A stretch of DNA of 64,000 bases, taken from the NCBI RefSeq assembly GCF_023757625.1, contig NZ_JALGBZ010000005.1, positions 62,001 through 126,000 of the forward strand. The letters are read 5' to 3'. The DNA is from Halomonas sp. S3-1-1. GTDB taxonomy: Bacteria; Pseudomonadota; Gammaproteobacteria; Pseudomonadales; Halomonadaceae. This document shows positions 56,025-64,000 of this stretch, one piece after another. The first letter of the stretch is position 1, and every line of letters begins with the position of its first letter. The position numbers and the translations under genes are program-made. Below the pieces are notes generated by a model. It was not told the DNA's origin, did no database searches, and saw only the letters and a list, made by a program, of their open reading frames with translations.

Positions 56025-58033
56025 TCTGCAATCCTCAAGAATAAGCCTGTTTCGTAAAAATCAGCGTCTGTCATAGCTACCCATGTGCCTGTAAAGCTGT
56101 GAAACCAGTCCCGTCCATCGATCGTATAACCCACAAGATCGGAACCTTTACACATATCCCCCGCCTTGATGTACGAGTTGCTGTAGCTACCGGTCCTGCT
56201 TCGCGCCGTCACATACGCCCCTACGTTTCTGAAATCCTCCTGCGGCTTGGCCAGTGCATCTACCTGAGATTTCGTGTAATAGCGGCTGTCGTGATCGCCA
56301 CTCGTGCGGTGAGCGTTCATTGCATCAGCGTTGAGCGCATGAGATGTGCTGGTACTGAATCGGCTTGAGGTTGATGGAACACGTGCGAAATTAATTGTGC
56401 CCCGGTCGATGTTTCCCGCGTCCAGGTTGGTCAGCCCGCTGCCGTCTCCGTAAAACCCTGATTGGCTGTGCAACTTGCCGTAAAAATAGTGATTACCCGC
56501 CGAGCTGCTGTAATGCGTATAGCCGGAATTGCGGTTTCCAATTTCTACCGATCCAGCAGCCCGGGAGATTTCGAGCCCGTTTGTAACACCGGTGATACTC
56601 ACGCCGCTGGGCAATCTCAGCTCAGGAGTGGTCAACGATTTATCAAACTCCACACCGTCGTTAGTGGTGGTGACGTTTGTATAAGTGCTGCCGCCATACC
56701 AAGCCTGCAGGTACGCGTTAGCACCTCCGCCACCAGGTATGACGTTATAAGAATGAACGCGAGTGCTATTACCAGTATCACGCGCATCTGAACGCGCATA
56801 GGCCCCGTTTGGCCCTTCATAAGCTATTGGCGACCTAAACGTTTGCGTACCACCTGCCCAGCGTTGCGCGCTGTCTGGTCGGGCATAGTCAGTCGGGTTA
56901 AAATTCCCGTCATGCCAGATTTTGCGATCTGCGCCCCACTCCCCACTGCGGCCCGAGGTGAGGTAATAATCCTCTTCTACGCCGGTGCCCGATGGCCCGG
57001 TGAGCATCCACGAGGTGTATCCGTCATTCCAGCCACTCATGACCAGCGCCGAGCGCCAGCTATTGCCGGGCAACCCAGTAGAAAACAGCGCCGTTAACGC
57101 CCGATCAGGCATTTCGTCAGGGGTCGGCAGGTAGCTAGAGTCGCGCCCATCGGGGTTCAGGTCACGTGCATCGTGGACGAGTACGGTGCCGAATTTCTGG
57201 CCGTTCCACGTAAGCGCGCCGTCCATCAAGAGGTACTGAGGATGTGGGTTAGCGGCCGTTGCGTGACCTTTATCCAGCTTCTTTGCCAGTTCGCTATTTA
57301 CCGTAGAGGCGAAATTAGGGTCGTCGCCTAGTGCGGCCGCCAGCTCATTGAGCGTGTTTAAGGCATCGGGCGATGAATCCACCAGCGCCGCGATCGCGGC
57401 GTCAATATCGACGTTCGCGTCCGCTGCGGCCTCCAAGGCCTTGGCCAGCGCGGCTTCGGCCCCGCTTCGCGCTGTGTTCGCCTGCTCGGCCGAGTGGCCT
57501 GCCGCCTGCGCCTGCTGCCCTGCGGTTTGCGCGGCTTGCTGCGTCGCGGTTTTGGCCGCGTTGACTGCTGACAGATCCCCGTAAAGCCCTTCGGCCTGGT
57601 TTCGGGCTGTCTGCGCCGCTTTCGCCGAGCCACTGGCCGCGCTGGCCGACTGCGCGGCGGCCTGCTTATCCTTCGCCACCTCGCCCTTGTCAGCGGCCAC
57701 CTGCCGGGCGTTAGCATCCACCTCGCCGGCCGTCGTGTCGATCGCCTTCTTTTGCGCGTCGACGTGGCTTTTGGCCGTGTCCACCGCCTTTTTTTGCGCG
57801 TCGACGTGCTGCCGATCGGCAGCCACCTGCCCGGCCTTTTTCGTAATATCGATACGCGTCTCGGCGACGTACTGAAACTCCCCGTTGAGCGCCTCGACCA
57901 TCGCTGTGAGCTGCTGCGAGAAATCGTAACGCCACTGGTTCAGCGCCTTTTGCTTCACGATCATCTCTTCGCGATCGTTATACGCGAAGTCCCACTTGCG
58001 TGGATCTTCGACAATCGGTGCTTGTACCGCCAT
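56021..58033 (-). CDS. Long tail fibre with N-terminal coiled coil
   Basis: Of 670 residues, about 60-190 form a repetitive coiled coil (VDAQKKAVDTAKSHVDAQKK; AAQSASAASGSAKAAQTARN). A middle region resembles fibre shaft segments (LNTLNELAAALGDDPNFAST near 215; KIWHDGNFNPTDYARP near 355), which is common in trimeric fibres. The C-terminal half is beta-rich and ends in a possible receptor-binding part (YTIDGRDWFHSFTGTWVAM). It is probably the main host-range determinant of this element. Confidence 0.82.
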   Translation of the reverse strand: MAVQAPIVEDPRKWDFAYNDREEMIVKQKALNQWRYDFSQQLTAMVEALNGEFQYVAETRIDITKKAGQVAADRQHVDAQKKAVDTAKSHVDAQKKAIDTTAGEVDANARQVAADKGEVAKDKQAAAQSASAASGSAKAAQTARNQAEGLYGDLSAVNAAKTATQQAAQTAGQQAQAAGHSAEQANTARSGAEAALAKALEAAADANVDIDAAIAALVDSSPDALNTLNELAAALGDDPNFASTVNSELAKKLDKGHATAANPHPQYLLMDGALTWNGQKFGTVLVHDARDLNPDGRDSSYLPTPDEMPDRALTALFSTGLPGNSWRSALVMSGWNDGYTSWMLTGPSGTGVEEDYYLTSGRSGEWGADRKIWHDGNFNPTDYARPDSAQRWAGGTQTFRSPIAYEGPNGAYARSDARDTGNSTRVHSYNVIPGGGGANAYLQAWYGGSTYTNVTTTNDGVEFDKSLTTPELRLPSGVSITGVTNGLEISRAAGSVEIGNRNSGYTHYSSSAGNHYFYGKLHSQSGFYGDGSGLTNLDAGNIDRGTINFARVPSTSSRFSTSTSHALNADAMNAHRTSGDHDSRYYTKSQVDALAKPQEDFRNVGAYVTARSRTGSYSNSYIKAGDMCKGSDLVGYTIDGRDWFHSFTGTWVAMTDADFYETGLFLRIAE

Positions 58034-58036
58034 GGA

Positions 58037-58858
58037 TCAAACCTCCACGTAAGTCAGGGGAAGGCGCCGGTTTCGAGCGCGGTCGTGGGTGTGTGCGTAG
58101 CCGTCCTGGCGCATCGCGGCAAAGCTGTGAATGGCTTCGATCACGCCGCCCTTGTCGGGGTAAACGCTGATATACACCTCGGTGGTGTCGTCGGTTTTGT
58201 TCATTTCCTTGATGAGGGTTTCGAACTCGTCATCCTCCAGGTGCTCAAACTCGAACGACACCTCGCGCCAGCCGCCCTTGCCAATCGCAATCAGCGAACC
58301 GCCCTCGGTGCGCTCCTTGCGGGTCTGGGTCTTGTTCTTCATGTTCACGCCAAAACCGATATTCATACGCGCCGGCGGTGACCAGGGCGCCCCGGCGAAG
58401 ATCCGCCCCACCTCCAGATAGCCGTGTTCATTCGTCGGGTCATCAATCGTGATGCGGTAGGCGTTGGCCACCACTGGCTGGAAACGAGCCTCGAAACTCA
58501 CTGTCGATAGCCCACTCAAGTCATGCCCGCCCCAGGGGTCGATACCGGCACGAAAGCGCCCCAGCGGTATCAGCTCGGCGACACCCTGATAGCCGGTTTC
58601 CTGGACCACCTCGCCGTTCAATAACAGCTCGATATTGACGGTGCCGGCGGGGCTCAGGTTGTGCCCGTAAATCACGACCAGCCCCACGAAGGCGGCGTTA
58701 TCGAGCTGCCCGGTCAGCACCTCACGCGTGACACCCCGGGTGCGAAACAGATAGCTCCCCCCGCTTATCTGCGTGTATTCAACGGGGCTCTGGCTGCTGC
58801 TGGTGGTCAACGTGGCGGCGTCGTGCAGGTTCTCGAACAGGATACTGATAGGATTCAC
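58037..58858 (-). CDS. Tail-tip protein, homologue of 23543-24364
   Basis: The GTG at 58858 overlaps the preceding stop (GTGA) and gives MNPISILFENLHDAATLTTS, aligning with the start of the first prophage's protein; a longer upstream frame is rejected. Shared blocks include GIDPWGGHDLSGL, GYLEVGRIFAGAPWSP and EVYISVYPDKGGVIEAIHSF. Length is about 273 residues. Confidence 0.75.
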   Translation of the reverse strand: MNPISILFENLHDAATLTTSSSQSPVEYTQISGGSYLFRTRGVTREVLTGQLDNAAFVGLVVIYGHNLSPAGTVNIELLLNGEVVQETGYQGVAELIPLGRFRAGIDPWGGHDLSGLSTVSFEARFQPVVANAYRITIDDPTNEHGYLEVGRIFAGAPWSPPARMNIGFGVNMKNKTQTRKERTEGGSLIAIGKGGWREVSFEFEHLEDDEFETLIKEMNKTDDTTEVYISVYPDKGGVIEAIHSFAAMRQDGYAHTHDRARNRRLPLTYVEV

Positions 58859-60210
58859 ACCCACACTCCCAGCGTGGTACGGCCGCGCGTGGGCGAGCGG
58901 CCAACGTTGATCAATCGCCCCAAGCGGCCCTCGAGGCGCCCATGCTCGACGGCCACCGCCTGTCCCACGTAGACCGGCGGCAAGCGAGCTTCGATATTCC
59001 ATACGTCCCGGCGGGTGCTGCGCAGCGCCAGCAAACGCTGGCACTCGGTCGCGGCGTCATTCGCATCCTGAATAACGCTATTGCGCGTGACGCGCTCCGC
59101 CATGGGGTAATCGCTCACATCCTGCTCGCCCCGCGATTCGCGCCACTCGGTGCGTAACCGCGTCGCTTCGTCCGGGTGCTGCTCATCGACGATGGCGGCC
59201 ACGGTCGACAGCGGCGCATAGTTGCGGCCCCAGCGCAGCGTGAGCGCCCGCCAGGGCTGTTCTGTGCTGCTCAGGGTCAGCTTGTCGTAAAAAATATCGT
59301 CCCGAACGATGGTCACATCCGCCGACGCCGGCGCCTGGTGCTGCCGCATGACCAGCGCGTTAACCTCGTTGAGATACCAGTACGCCCCCAGCCCTTCCTT
59401 GAGCTCGTCGAGGATCTGCCGACCCGTTACGGCGCTGTTGTAGTACACACCCACCCGGTAATCGGGCAGGTCGATGCCCCCCACGGCGATGCCATAGCGC
59501 TGGGCGACCCACTCCACGATTTTGCGCGGGGTGTTGTGGGGCTCCTCGATGTCGCCGGTCATATCGCCAAACTGGCCATCCAGTGTCACCGTGCCAGCAG
59601 CTTTGTCGGTCGTGTGCTCGACCGGCGCGCCGTTGGCCTTGGCCCGTATGCTCGTGACCGGCAGGTACGACCCCCGGTAGGTCAGCGTCTGCGTATCCAC
59701 TCGGTAAAGCGGCGCGTTGTAGACGCTGCCCAGCGCCAGCGGCACCGGCCCGGCGCCATCGGGCAGCTGCCCCGTGTCGATGGGCTCGTCCAGCACGCTG
59801 CTTTCTTCGTCGACCTGGAACGTGATTTCGCCGCGCTTTGCTTGCCGTATGCCGCCATTACGCCCCTGGGCGACGAGCCGAAAATCGTCACGCGCCCAGG
59901 TGGGGGCGCCCAAAAACAGCCGCACCGGGTGCCCCTGCCAGGCATGGCCCACCAGCTCGGTAACGAGCCGGTCGCCCATTAGCGTCACCTCGCCAAACGT
60001 CAGAAGGCCGTCGATCCGGGTAGTTATATCGACGGCCTTTTTTAGCGCGGTGGCATACGGGCGGTTGGGGTCGGCATCATTGGGCCGCGACATGTACGGC
60101 CCGGTAGCCACGTACTCGATGCCCCCGGCGTGGTGCAGCTCGGCGAGCAAGAGCCGGTCGGCATTGAGCCGCGCCAGCCAGGCCAGATACTGGCCGTCAC
60201 TGATACTCAT
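58855..60210 (-). CDS. Tail-tip / hub-like protein, homologue of 22191-23546
   Basis: The 451-residue protein has the same length as its homologue and shares YVATGPYMSRPNDADPNRPY, TTRIDGLLTFGEVTL, WQGHPVRLFLGAP, LDEPIDTGQLP and YRVGVYYNSAVTGRQILDEL. It overlaps both the tape measure and the next tail-tip gene by 4 bp. Confidence 0.75.
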   Translation of the reverse strand: MSISDGQYLAWLARLNADRLLLAELHHAGGIEYVATGPYMSRPNDADPNRPYATALKKAVDITTRIDGLLTFGEVTLMGDRLVTELVGHAWQGHPVRLFLGAPTWARDDFRLVAQGRNGGIRQAKRGEITFQVDEESSVLDEPIDTGQLPDGAGPVPLALGSVYNAPLYRVDTQTLTYRGSYLPVTSIRAKANGAPVEHTTDKAAGTVTLDGQFGDMTGDIEEPHNTPRKIVEWVAQRYGIAVGGIDLPDYRVGVYYNSAVTGRQILDELKEGLGAYWYLNEVNALVMRQHQAPASADVTIVRDDIFYDKLTLSSTEQPWRALTLRWGRNYAPLSTVAAIVDEQHPDEATRLRTEWRESRGEQDVSDYPMAERVTRNSVIQDANDAATECQRLLALRSTRRDVWNIEARLPPVYVGQAVAVEHGRLEGRLGRLINVGRSPTRGRTTLGVWV

Positions 60211-63200
60211 AGCGTGTTACTCCGGGTTTTTTTGGCTCGACTGATCGCCTCCAGCTCGTCGAGCTGGTCATTGCGCTGGGCCTCGGCGCGCTGCCCGTAG
60301 TCGTCGATCGCGTCGGCCGTGTCGCGGGTGTTGTTGCCGATCAGCTCGAGTAGCCGCTTGTTTTCCGCGCGGGTTTCTTTCAGCTCGCGGCGCACGTCCT
60401 CGAGCACCTGCACCACGTCGCGGTTGTCGAGCGCCGGAAACTGGGGCATGTAGACGTTGGGCATGGGCAGCTCGAGCGGACCTTCGGGGATCGTCATCAA
60501 ACCACTGGCATCGATCCCCAGCCGGCCACCGGCACCGCGCGACAGCGGCATGATGGCCTCCGGTCCGGCTTCACCCATCAGGGACTCGTTGAAAAACGTC
60601 GGGGTGCTGACCACGGAGTTAGTAAAAACGCCACCCTTGGCGTAAGCGGCGCCACCGTTCGCGACACCGGCGCGCTTGAACTCATTCGCGATCTGGTGGC
60701 CCAGCCACGCCGTGTTATCGCGTGACAGCATGCGTTCCGCGAACACGCCGCCCATGAAATTCACGCCAGACTCGTCCTGCTTGGATGCCAGCGTGACCCC
60801 CAGCCCCCGGTGGCCCGAAAACTTCCGCTCGAACTCATTCGAGATATGGTGCCCCCACCAGCGCACGACGCTCTCGTTTTGCTGAGCGTTCAGCGCGCCG
60901 ATAATCTCGCGCTGGGTGTCGGTCAGATCGCGGGCCTTGGCGGCGGTAATCAGCTCGTTGGTCTGTGCATCCAGCCGGCTGATCGTTCCCGTCCCGGTGA
61001 CATCGAGCTTGTCGAAAATACGGCGTAGCTCGCTGTCGGTGGCCATGCCATCAAACGCGTTTCGAAACTCGCTGTAATCGATGAGCCCATCGCTGGTGAT
61101 GTCCAGGCTGTCGAACTGGCCGGCCACGGCGCTGGCAATTCCGAGCGATAACCCGCTGATACGGGCGTTGGTCAGCTCCTGCTGGTCGATGATGCCGTTA
61201 CCGTTTACATCCACGCGCCTGATCAGCCGCTCGATTTCCGCGTCAGTGGCATGCGGCGCCAGCGCGGCGCGCACTTGCGTGGCCGTCAGCTGGTCGGTGC
61301 CCAAGGCGCGCATTTCGGACGTCAGCACGGCCTTGAGCAAGTCGGCTTGTTCGTAGCCGGCCAGTACCTGTGCTTCGAGCTCCGAAATGACCCCGCTGCC
61401 GTTGAGATCCACCGCGCGCATAATTGCGCGCAGCTCGTCGTCAGTGGCGATACCCGCAAGCCCCCGCTGCAGCTCGCCGAACGTCAGCTTGCCGTCGAGG
61501 TTCGCATCGAGCATATCGAAATGCCCACGCAGCGATCCCGCAATGCCGCTTGATAACCCCCCGATACGCGCGTTGGTCAGTTCCTGCCGGCTGATAATGC
61601 CGTCGCCGTTGGTGTCTACCGTGCGCATCAACCGGGTGATTTCGGCGTCGGTTGCGTGCGGCGCCAACGCGGCGCGCACCTGCGCCTCGGTCAGCACCTG
61701 CGTGCCCAGCCGCTCCATTTCGGTATTCAAAACACCGCTGAGCAGCTGCGCGGCGCTCCAATCCGCCGCGATGGCCTGCTCGATCGCGGACACGGTGCCG
61801 CTGCCGTTTAGGTCCATGACATCGACCAGCGAGACGGTTTGCTCGCCGATAATGCCTTTGAACTCATCGGCTAAGAACTGCTCAGGGCTGAGCATGTCCG
61901 GCAAGCGCTCCATCGCGTCGCGGATTTCCGAGATGCCCGCCTGCCCGGGCGCGCTACTGGCGTAAAACTGCTCCAGGTTGTCGATAGCGCGGTCGGCGTA
62001 CTGCGTGATAGAGCCCCGGGCATTGCGGTCACCAGCGAGCGCTTTTTCATACTGCGCCCAAAAATCCGCATCCGATGCGTCCAGTCGCTCCCGGGGCGTC
62101 GCGCCGCTTTGCTGGGTGGCGTCGAACTGCGCGCCCCAATCGTTGATGTTGTTGCCGAAACTCGCGAGCTGATCGCGGGCGCGGCTCCATGCCTGGCTCT
62201 CCTGCTCGATCGCGCGGATGCGCTCTTGTTGCGCGCGCTCTGCCGCCTGTTGAGCCTCCTTTTCGTCTTCAAGCGCATAAAGCCGCTGCTGCATCGCCGC
62301 GAGGTTGTCGACTTCGCCGACCTCCAGCGCGCTCAGCCGGTCGATTTCAATCTGACGAAGCACATCGGTTTTACCCTGCGCCTGCAGTAACTGTCGCTCG
62401 AGCTGTTCACGCGCGCGCAGCGCGTCCGCCATGCCGTCCACGCCACTCGCCGCACCGTTAGCCGCCGCTGCCGTGGCCTCGGCACTGTTCGCGATATTCC
62501 ACAGCGCGCCCTCGAGCGTCAGCGAACCACCGGCGACCAGGTTGAACCAGTAGTCCAGCCCATCGCCCGCCGGGGCACGGCCCAGCGCGCTCTGGTACTG
62601 CTGCTCGATCGCCTGCCGCACCGCGGCGGTGGTTTCCTTGAGCGCCGGCGCCAGCGCCATCAAGTCCGCGGCGAGGCGCTGTGAAGCGTCGCCGTTAAGG
62701 CTCTGCGCTTCGACCAGCGCGCGCAGCTCGGCGACGGTGCGCGGCGTATCGTCAGTGACGCCAATGAGCGCCGCGCGCACGTCGTCGTAGGAGTGCTGCA
62801 GGCGCTCATGATCGGTAAACGCCGCCTGATAGTAAGCAGTATGTGCCGCAGTGAGACTGTCGACGCCGCCGACATACTGCGCGAGATTCCCCGCCGCGGT
62901 CAGCGCGCCGGCGGCAGTCTGATCAAACTGCAGATTCAAACGACCCGACGCATCGATCAGCACGCCGGCGGCCTGAGCGCTAGCGAGCGCCTGTTGCACG
63001 ACATCGGCGGCATAGTCGCCCCGGGCCGCGCCCACGGCGGCTTTGATCTGCGCGCTTAGCTCCACGCCCAGCTCACCGCCCAGCCGCTCGAGCTGCAGGG
63101 CGCCGAGCATGGCCTGGCCGAGCTTTTCCGGGTTGGCAATGCTCGCCACTGCCTCGGCGGCCCACACCTCGCCGCCGGTGATCATCTGCCGCAAACGAGT

Positions 63201-64000
63201 CTCGAACAGGTCCTCCGGGCCGCTGTGCGTAAAACCGTCGATCGCCTCGCGCATCGCGTCAAAACGCGCAGGAATCGCGGCGGCGGCCAGCTGGTTGTCG
63301 AACTCGCCCAGTGCGGCCAGCATTTCCTTGAGCTCGTCCTGCTGCTCACCGAGTTTGTAGTCGGAAAGCGCGGTCAGGCCGTAGTCGCCAAAGGCACTGG
63401 TACCGTCGCCGAAAACGTACGAGTGCTTGCCCTGTTCAAAATTGAAATCGAAGGTTTTTTTGCTCGAGCCAAACAGCGAATCCAGCGCGCCGCCGATCGT
63501 GCCGCCCGCGAACGCGCCGAGGGGGCCGCCGAAATACGTGCCAATCGCGGCGCCTGCAGTGGCGGCATAAGCGCTGCCCGCTTCCTTGCCGAAAATCGCG
63601 CCGCCCAGCTCGGTACCCACACGGCCGCCGGCGTAGCCCGCACCCATGCTGCCAAGGCCCTGCATGCCGCTGAAATTCTGCATGCTGCCGCCCCACAGCC
63701 CACCACTGCCAGCGGTGCCGATAGCCTGGCCAGTGGCGGCGTTGGCGTAGAGTCCGCCGCTATTGGCGGCGGTATTGGTCGCGATGTTGCCGTACACCCC
63801 GCCGGCCTGCGCGGCGGTATTCACACCGCCCCACTGAATGCCGCCGAAGCCGTTCTGCACGGCCTGCCAGCCGGTTTTCAGCGACCCCATTTGCCCGAGG
63901 TTGAAACCACCGCCCTGGGCCGCTCCGCCGGGCATGCCCGAGGTATCGAGCCCCAACATGCCCGACGCGTAAAACGTGAGCTTCTGGGTCGTCAGCATGT
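60207..64000 (-). CDS. Tail tape measure protein with duplicated EF-hand module (5' partial)
   Basis: The frame is open to the window edge and corresponds to the C-terminal half of the tape measure at 16396, so the N-terminal roughly 890 residues lie outside. It has a Gly-rich region, a DUF4214-like segment (SALGRAPAGDGLDYWFNL), coiled coil, and two 135-residue EF-hand modules plus a closing loop (seven loops). The C-terminus ends in a coiled coil with NTRDTADAIDDYGQRAEAQR, also shared. It overlaps the tail-tip gene by 4 bp. Confidence 0.92.
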   Translation of the reverse strand, partial: MLTTQKLTFYASGMLGLDTSGMPGGAAQGGGFNLGQMGSLKTGWQAVQNGFGGIQWGGVNTAAQAGGVYGNIATNTAANSGGLYANAATGQAIGTAGSGGLWGGSMQNFSGMQGLGSMGAGYAGGRVGTELGGAIFGKEAGSAYAATAGAAIGTYFGGPLGAFAGGTIGGALDSLFGSSKKTFDFNFEQGKHSYVFGDGTSAFGDYGLTALSDYKLGEQQDELKEMLAALGEFDNQLAAAAIPARFDAMREAIDGFTHSGPEDLFETRLRQMITGGEVWAAEAVASIANPEKLGQAMLGALQLERLGGELGVELSAQIKAAVGAARGDYAADVVQQALASAQAAGVLIDASGRLNLQFDQTAAGALTAAGNLAQYVGGVDSLTAAHTAYYQAAFTDHERLQHSYDDVRAALIGVTDDTPRTVAELRALVEAQSLNGDASQRLAADLMALAPALKETTAAVRQAIEQQYQSALGRAPAGDGLDYWFNLVAGGSLTLEGALWNIANSAEATAAAANGAASGVDGMADALRAREQLERQLLQAQGKTDVLRQIEIDRLSALEVGEVDNLAAMQQRLYALEDEKEAQQAAERAQQERIRAIEQESQAWSRARDQLASFGNNINDWGAQFDATQQSGATPRERLDASDADFWAQYEKALAGDRNARGSITQYADRAIDNLEQFYASSAPGQAGISEIRDAMERLPDMLSPEQFLADEFKGIIGEQTVSLVDVMDLNGSGTVSAIEQAIAADWSAAQLLSGVLNTEMERLGTQVLTEAQVRAALAPHATDAEITRLMRTVDTNGDGIISRQELTNARIGGLSSGIAGSLRGHFDMLDANLDGKLTFGELQRGLAGIATDDELRAIMRAVDLNGSGVISELEAQVLAGYEQADLLKAVLTSEMRALGTDQLTATQVRAALAPHATDAEIERLIRRVDVNGNGIIDQQELTNARISGLSLGIASAVAGQFDSLDITSDGLIDYSEFRNAFDGMATDSELRRIFDKLDVTGTGTISRLDAQTNELITAAKARDLTDTQREIIGALNAQQNESVVRWWGHHISNEFERKFSGHRGLGVTLASKQDESGVNFMGGVFAERMLSRDNTAWLGHQIANEFKRAGVANGGAAYAKGGVFTNSVVSTPTFFNESLMGEAGPEAIMPLSRGAGGRLGIDASGLMTIPEGPLELPMPNVYMPQFPALDNRDVVQVLEDVRRELKETRAENKRLLELIGNNTRDTADAIDDYGQRAEAQRNDQLDELEAISRAKKTRSNTL
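60968..61814 (-). repeat. Tandem duplication of the EF-hand module in tape measure 2
   Basis: Module 1 runs 61814 to 61410 and module 2 runs 61409 to 61005, each exactly 135 codons, followed by a closing loop (DVTGTGTISRLD). Loops are DLNGSGTVSAIE, DTNGDGIISRQE, DANLDGKLTFGE, DLNGSGVISELE, DVNGNGIIDQQE and DITSDGLIDYSE. Both modules share VRAALAPHATDAEI and QELTNARI. Confidence 0.85.

Larger units (their letters stand above)
54975..64000 (-). mobile_element. Second phage-tail cluster upstream of trpG: prophage or F-type-like tailocin
   Basis: The minus-strand genes run tape measure, two tail-tip proteins, long fibre and assembly protein, then a terminator, a convergent small gene and a boundary region. 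Tape measure, tail-tip proteins, terminator, small gene and boundary DNA are homologous to the right end of the first prophage, with the fibre genes exchanged. The cluster reads toward trpG in the trp direction. No capsid or packaging gene is visible, but the window ends inside the tape measure, so the head module cannot be judged. Confidence 0.8.

Overview
The window is high-GC gammaproteobacterial chromosome, most likely from Halomonas or a close relative. This is inferred from gene content: ihfB-lapA-lapB, an AcnD/PrpF-type methylcitrate operon, cysH next to cysB, and trpGDC. Two blocks of phage-derived genes flank about 27 kb of housekeeping DNA.

Region 1 (1-27774) is most of a siphovirus-like prophage on the + strand. 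In order it holds an HNH endonuclease cut by the window edge, terminase small and large subunits, DUF1073 portal, head-morphogenesis protein, DUF2213 protein, structural cement protein, DUF2184-type capsid, a run of connector, decoration and fibre-like proteins (one gene broken by an amber codon), neck and tail-terminator proteins, tail tube, a tail-assembly chaperone pair joined by a -1 frameshift, an inserted accessory cassette (Rha, two unknowns, a chaperone paralogue, a lipoprotein), a 1932-residue tape measure with EF-hands, tail-tip proteins and fibre genes. A small minus-strand accessory operon with a SLOG-family protein lies before the right boundary, a 54-bp 3' fragment of tRNA-Leu(UAA). 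Integrase, repressor and lysis genes are not visible.

Region 2 (27775-54560) is host DNA: ygfX-sdhE; ihfB, lapA, lapB; pyrF; a ComEA-like protein; a complete 2-methylcitrate cluster (GntR regulator, prpB, prpC, acnD, prpF, prpD); pabB; cysH and cysB; trxA; an AI-2E family permease; a SIMPL protein; serS; a DUF4202 protein; a ydiJ-type FAD/Fe-S dehydrogenase; and trpG-trpD-trpC.

Region 3 (about 54975-64000) is a second tail cluster on the minus strand directly upstream of trpG. It has a tape measure cut by the window edge, two tail-tip proteins, a long coiled-coil fibre and a likely fibre-assembly protein. The tape measure, both tail-tip proteins, the terminator, a small convergent gene and the boundary DNA all have counterparts at the right end of region 1. 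A tail cluster running in the trp direction just upstream of trpG recalls the trpE-trpG position of Pseudomonas aeruginosa R/F pyocins, so a tailocin is a serious alternative to an ordinary prophage. The deciding genes lie beyond 64000.

The most unusual feature is in both tape measures: a 135-residue module with three EF-hand-like calcium loops, present once in the first and twice in tandem in the second, with DUF4214-like segments nearby.
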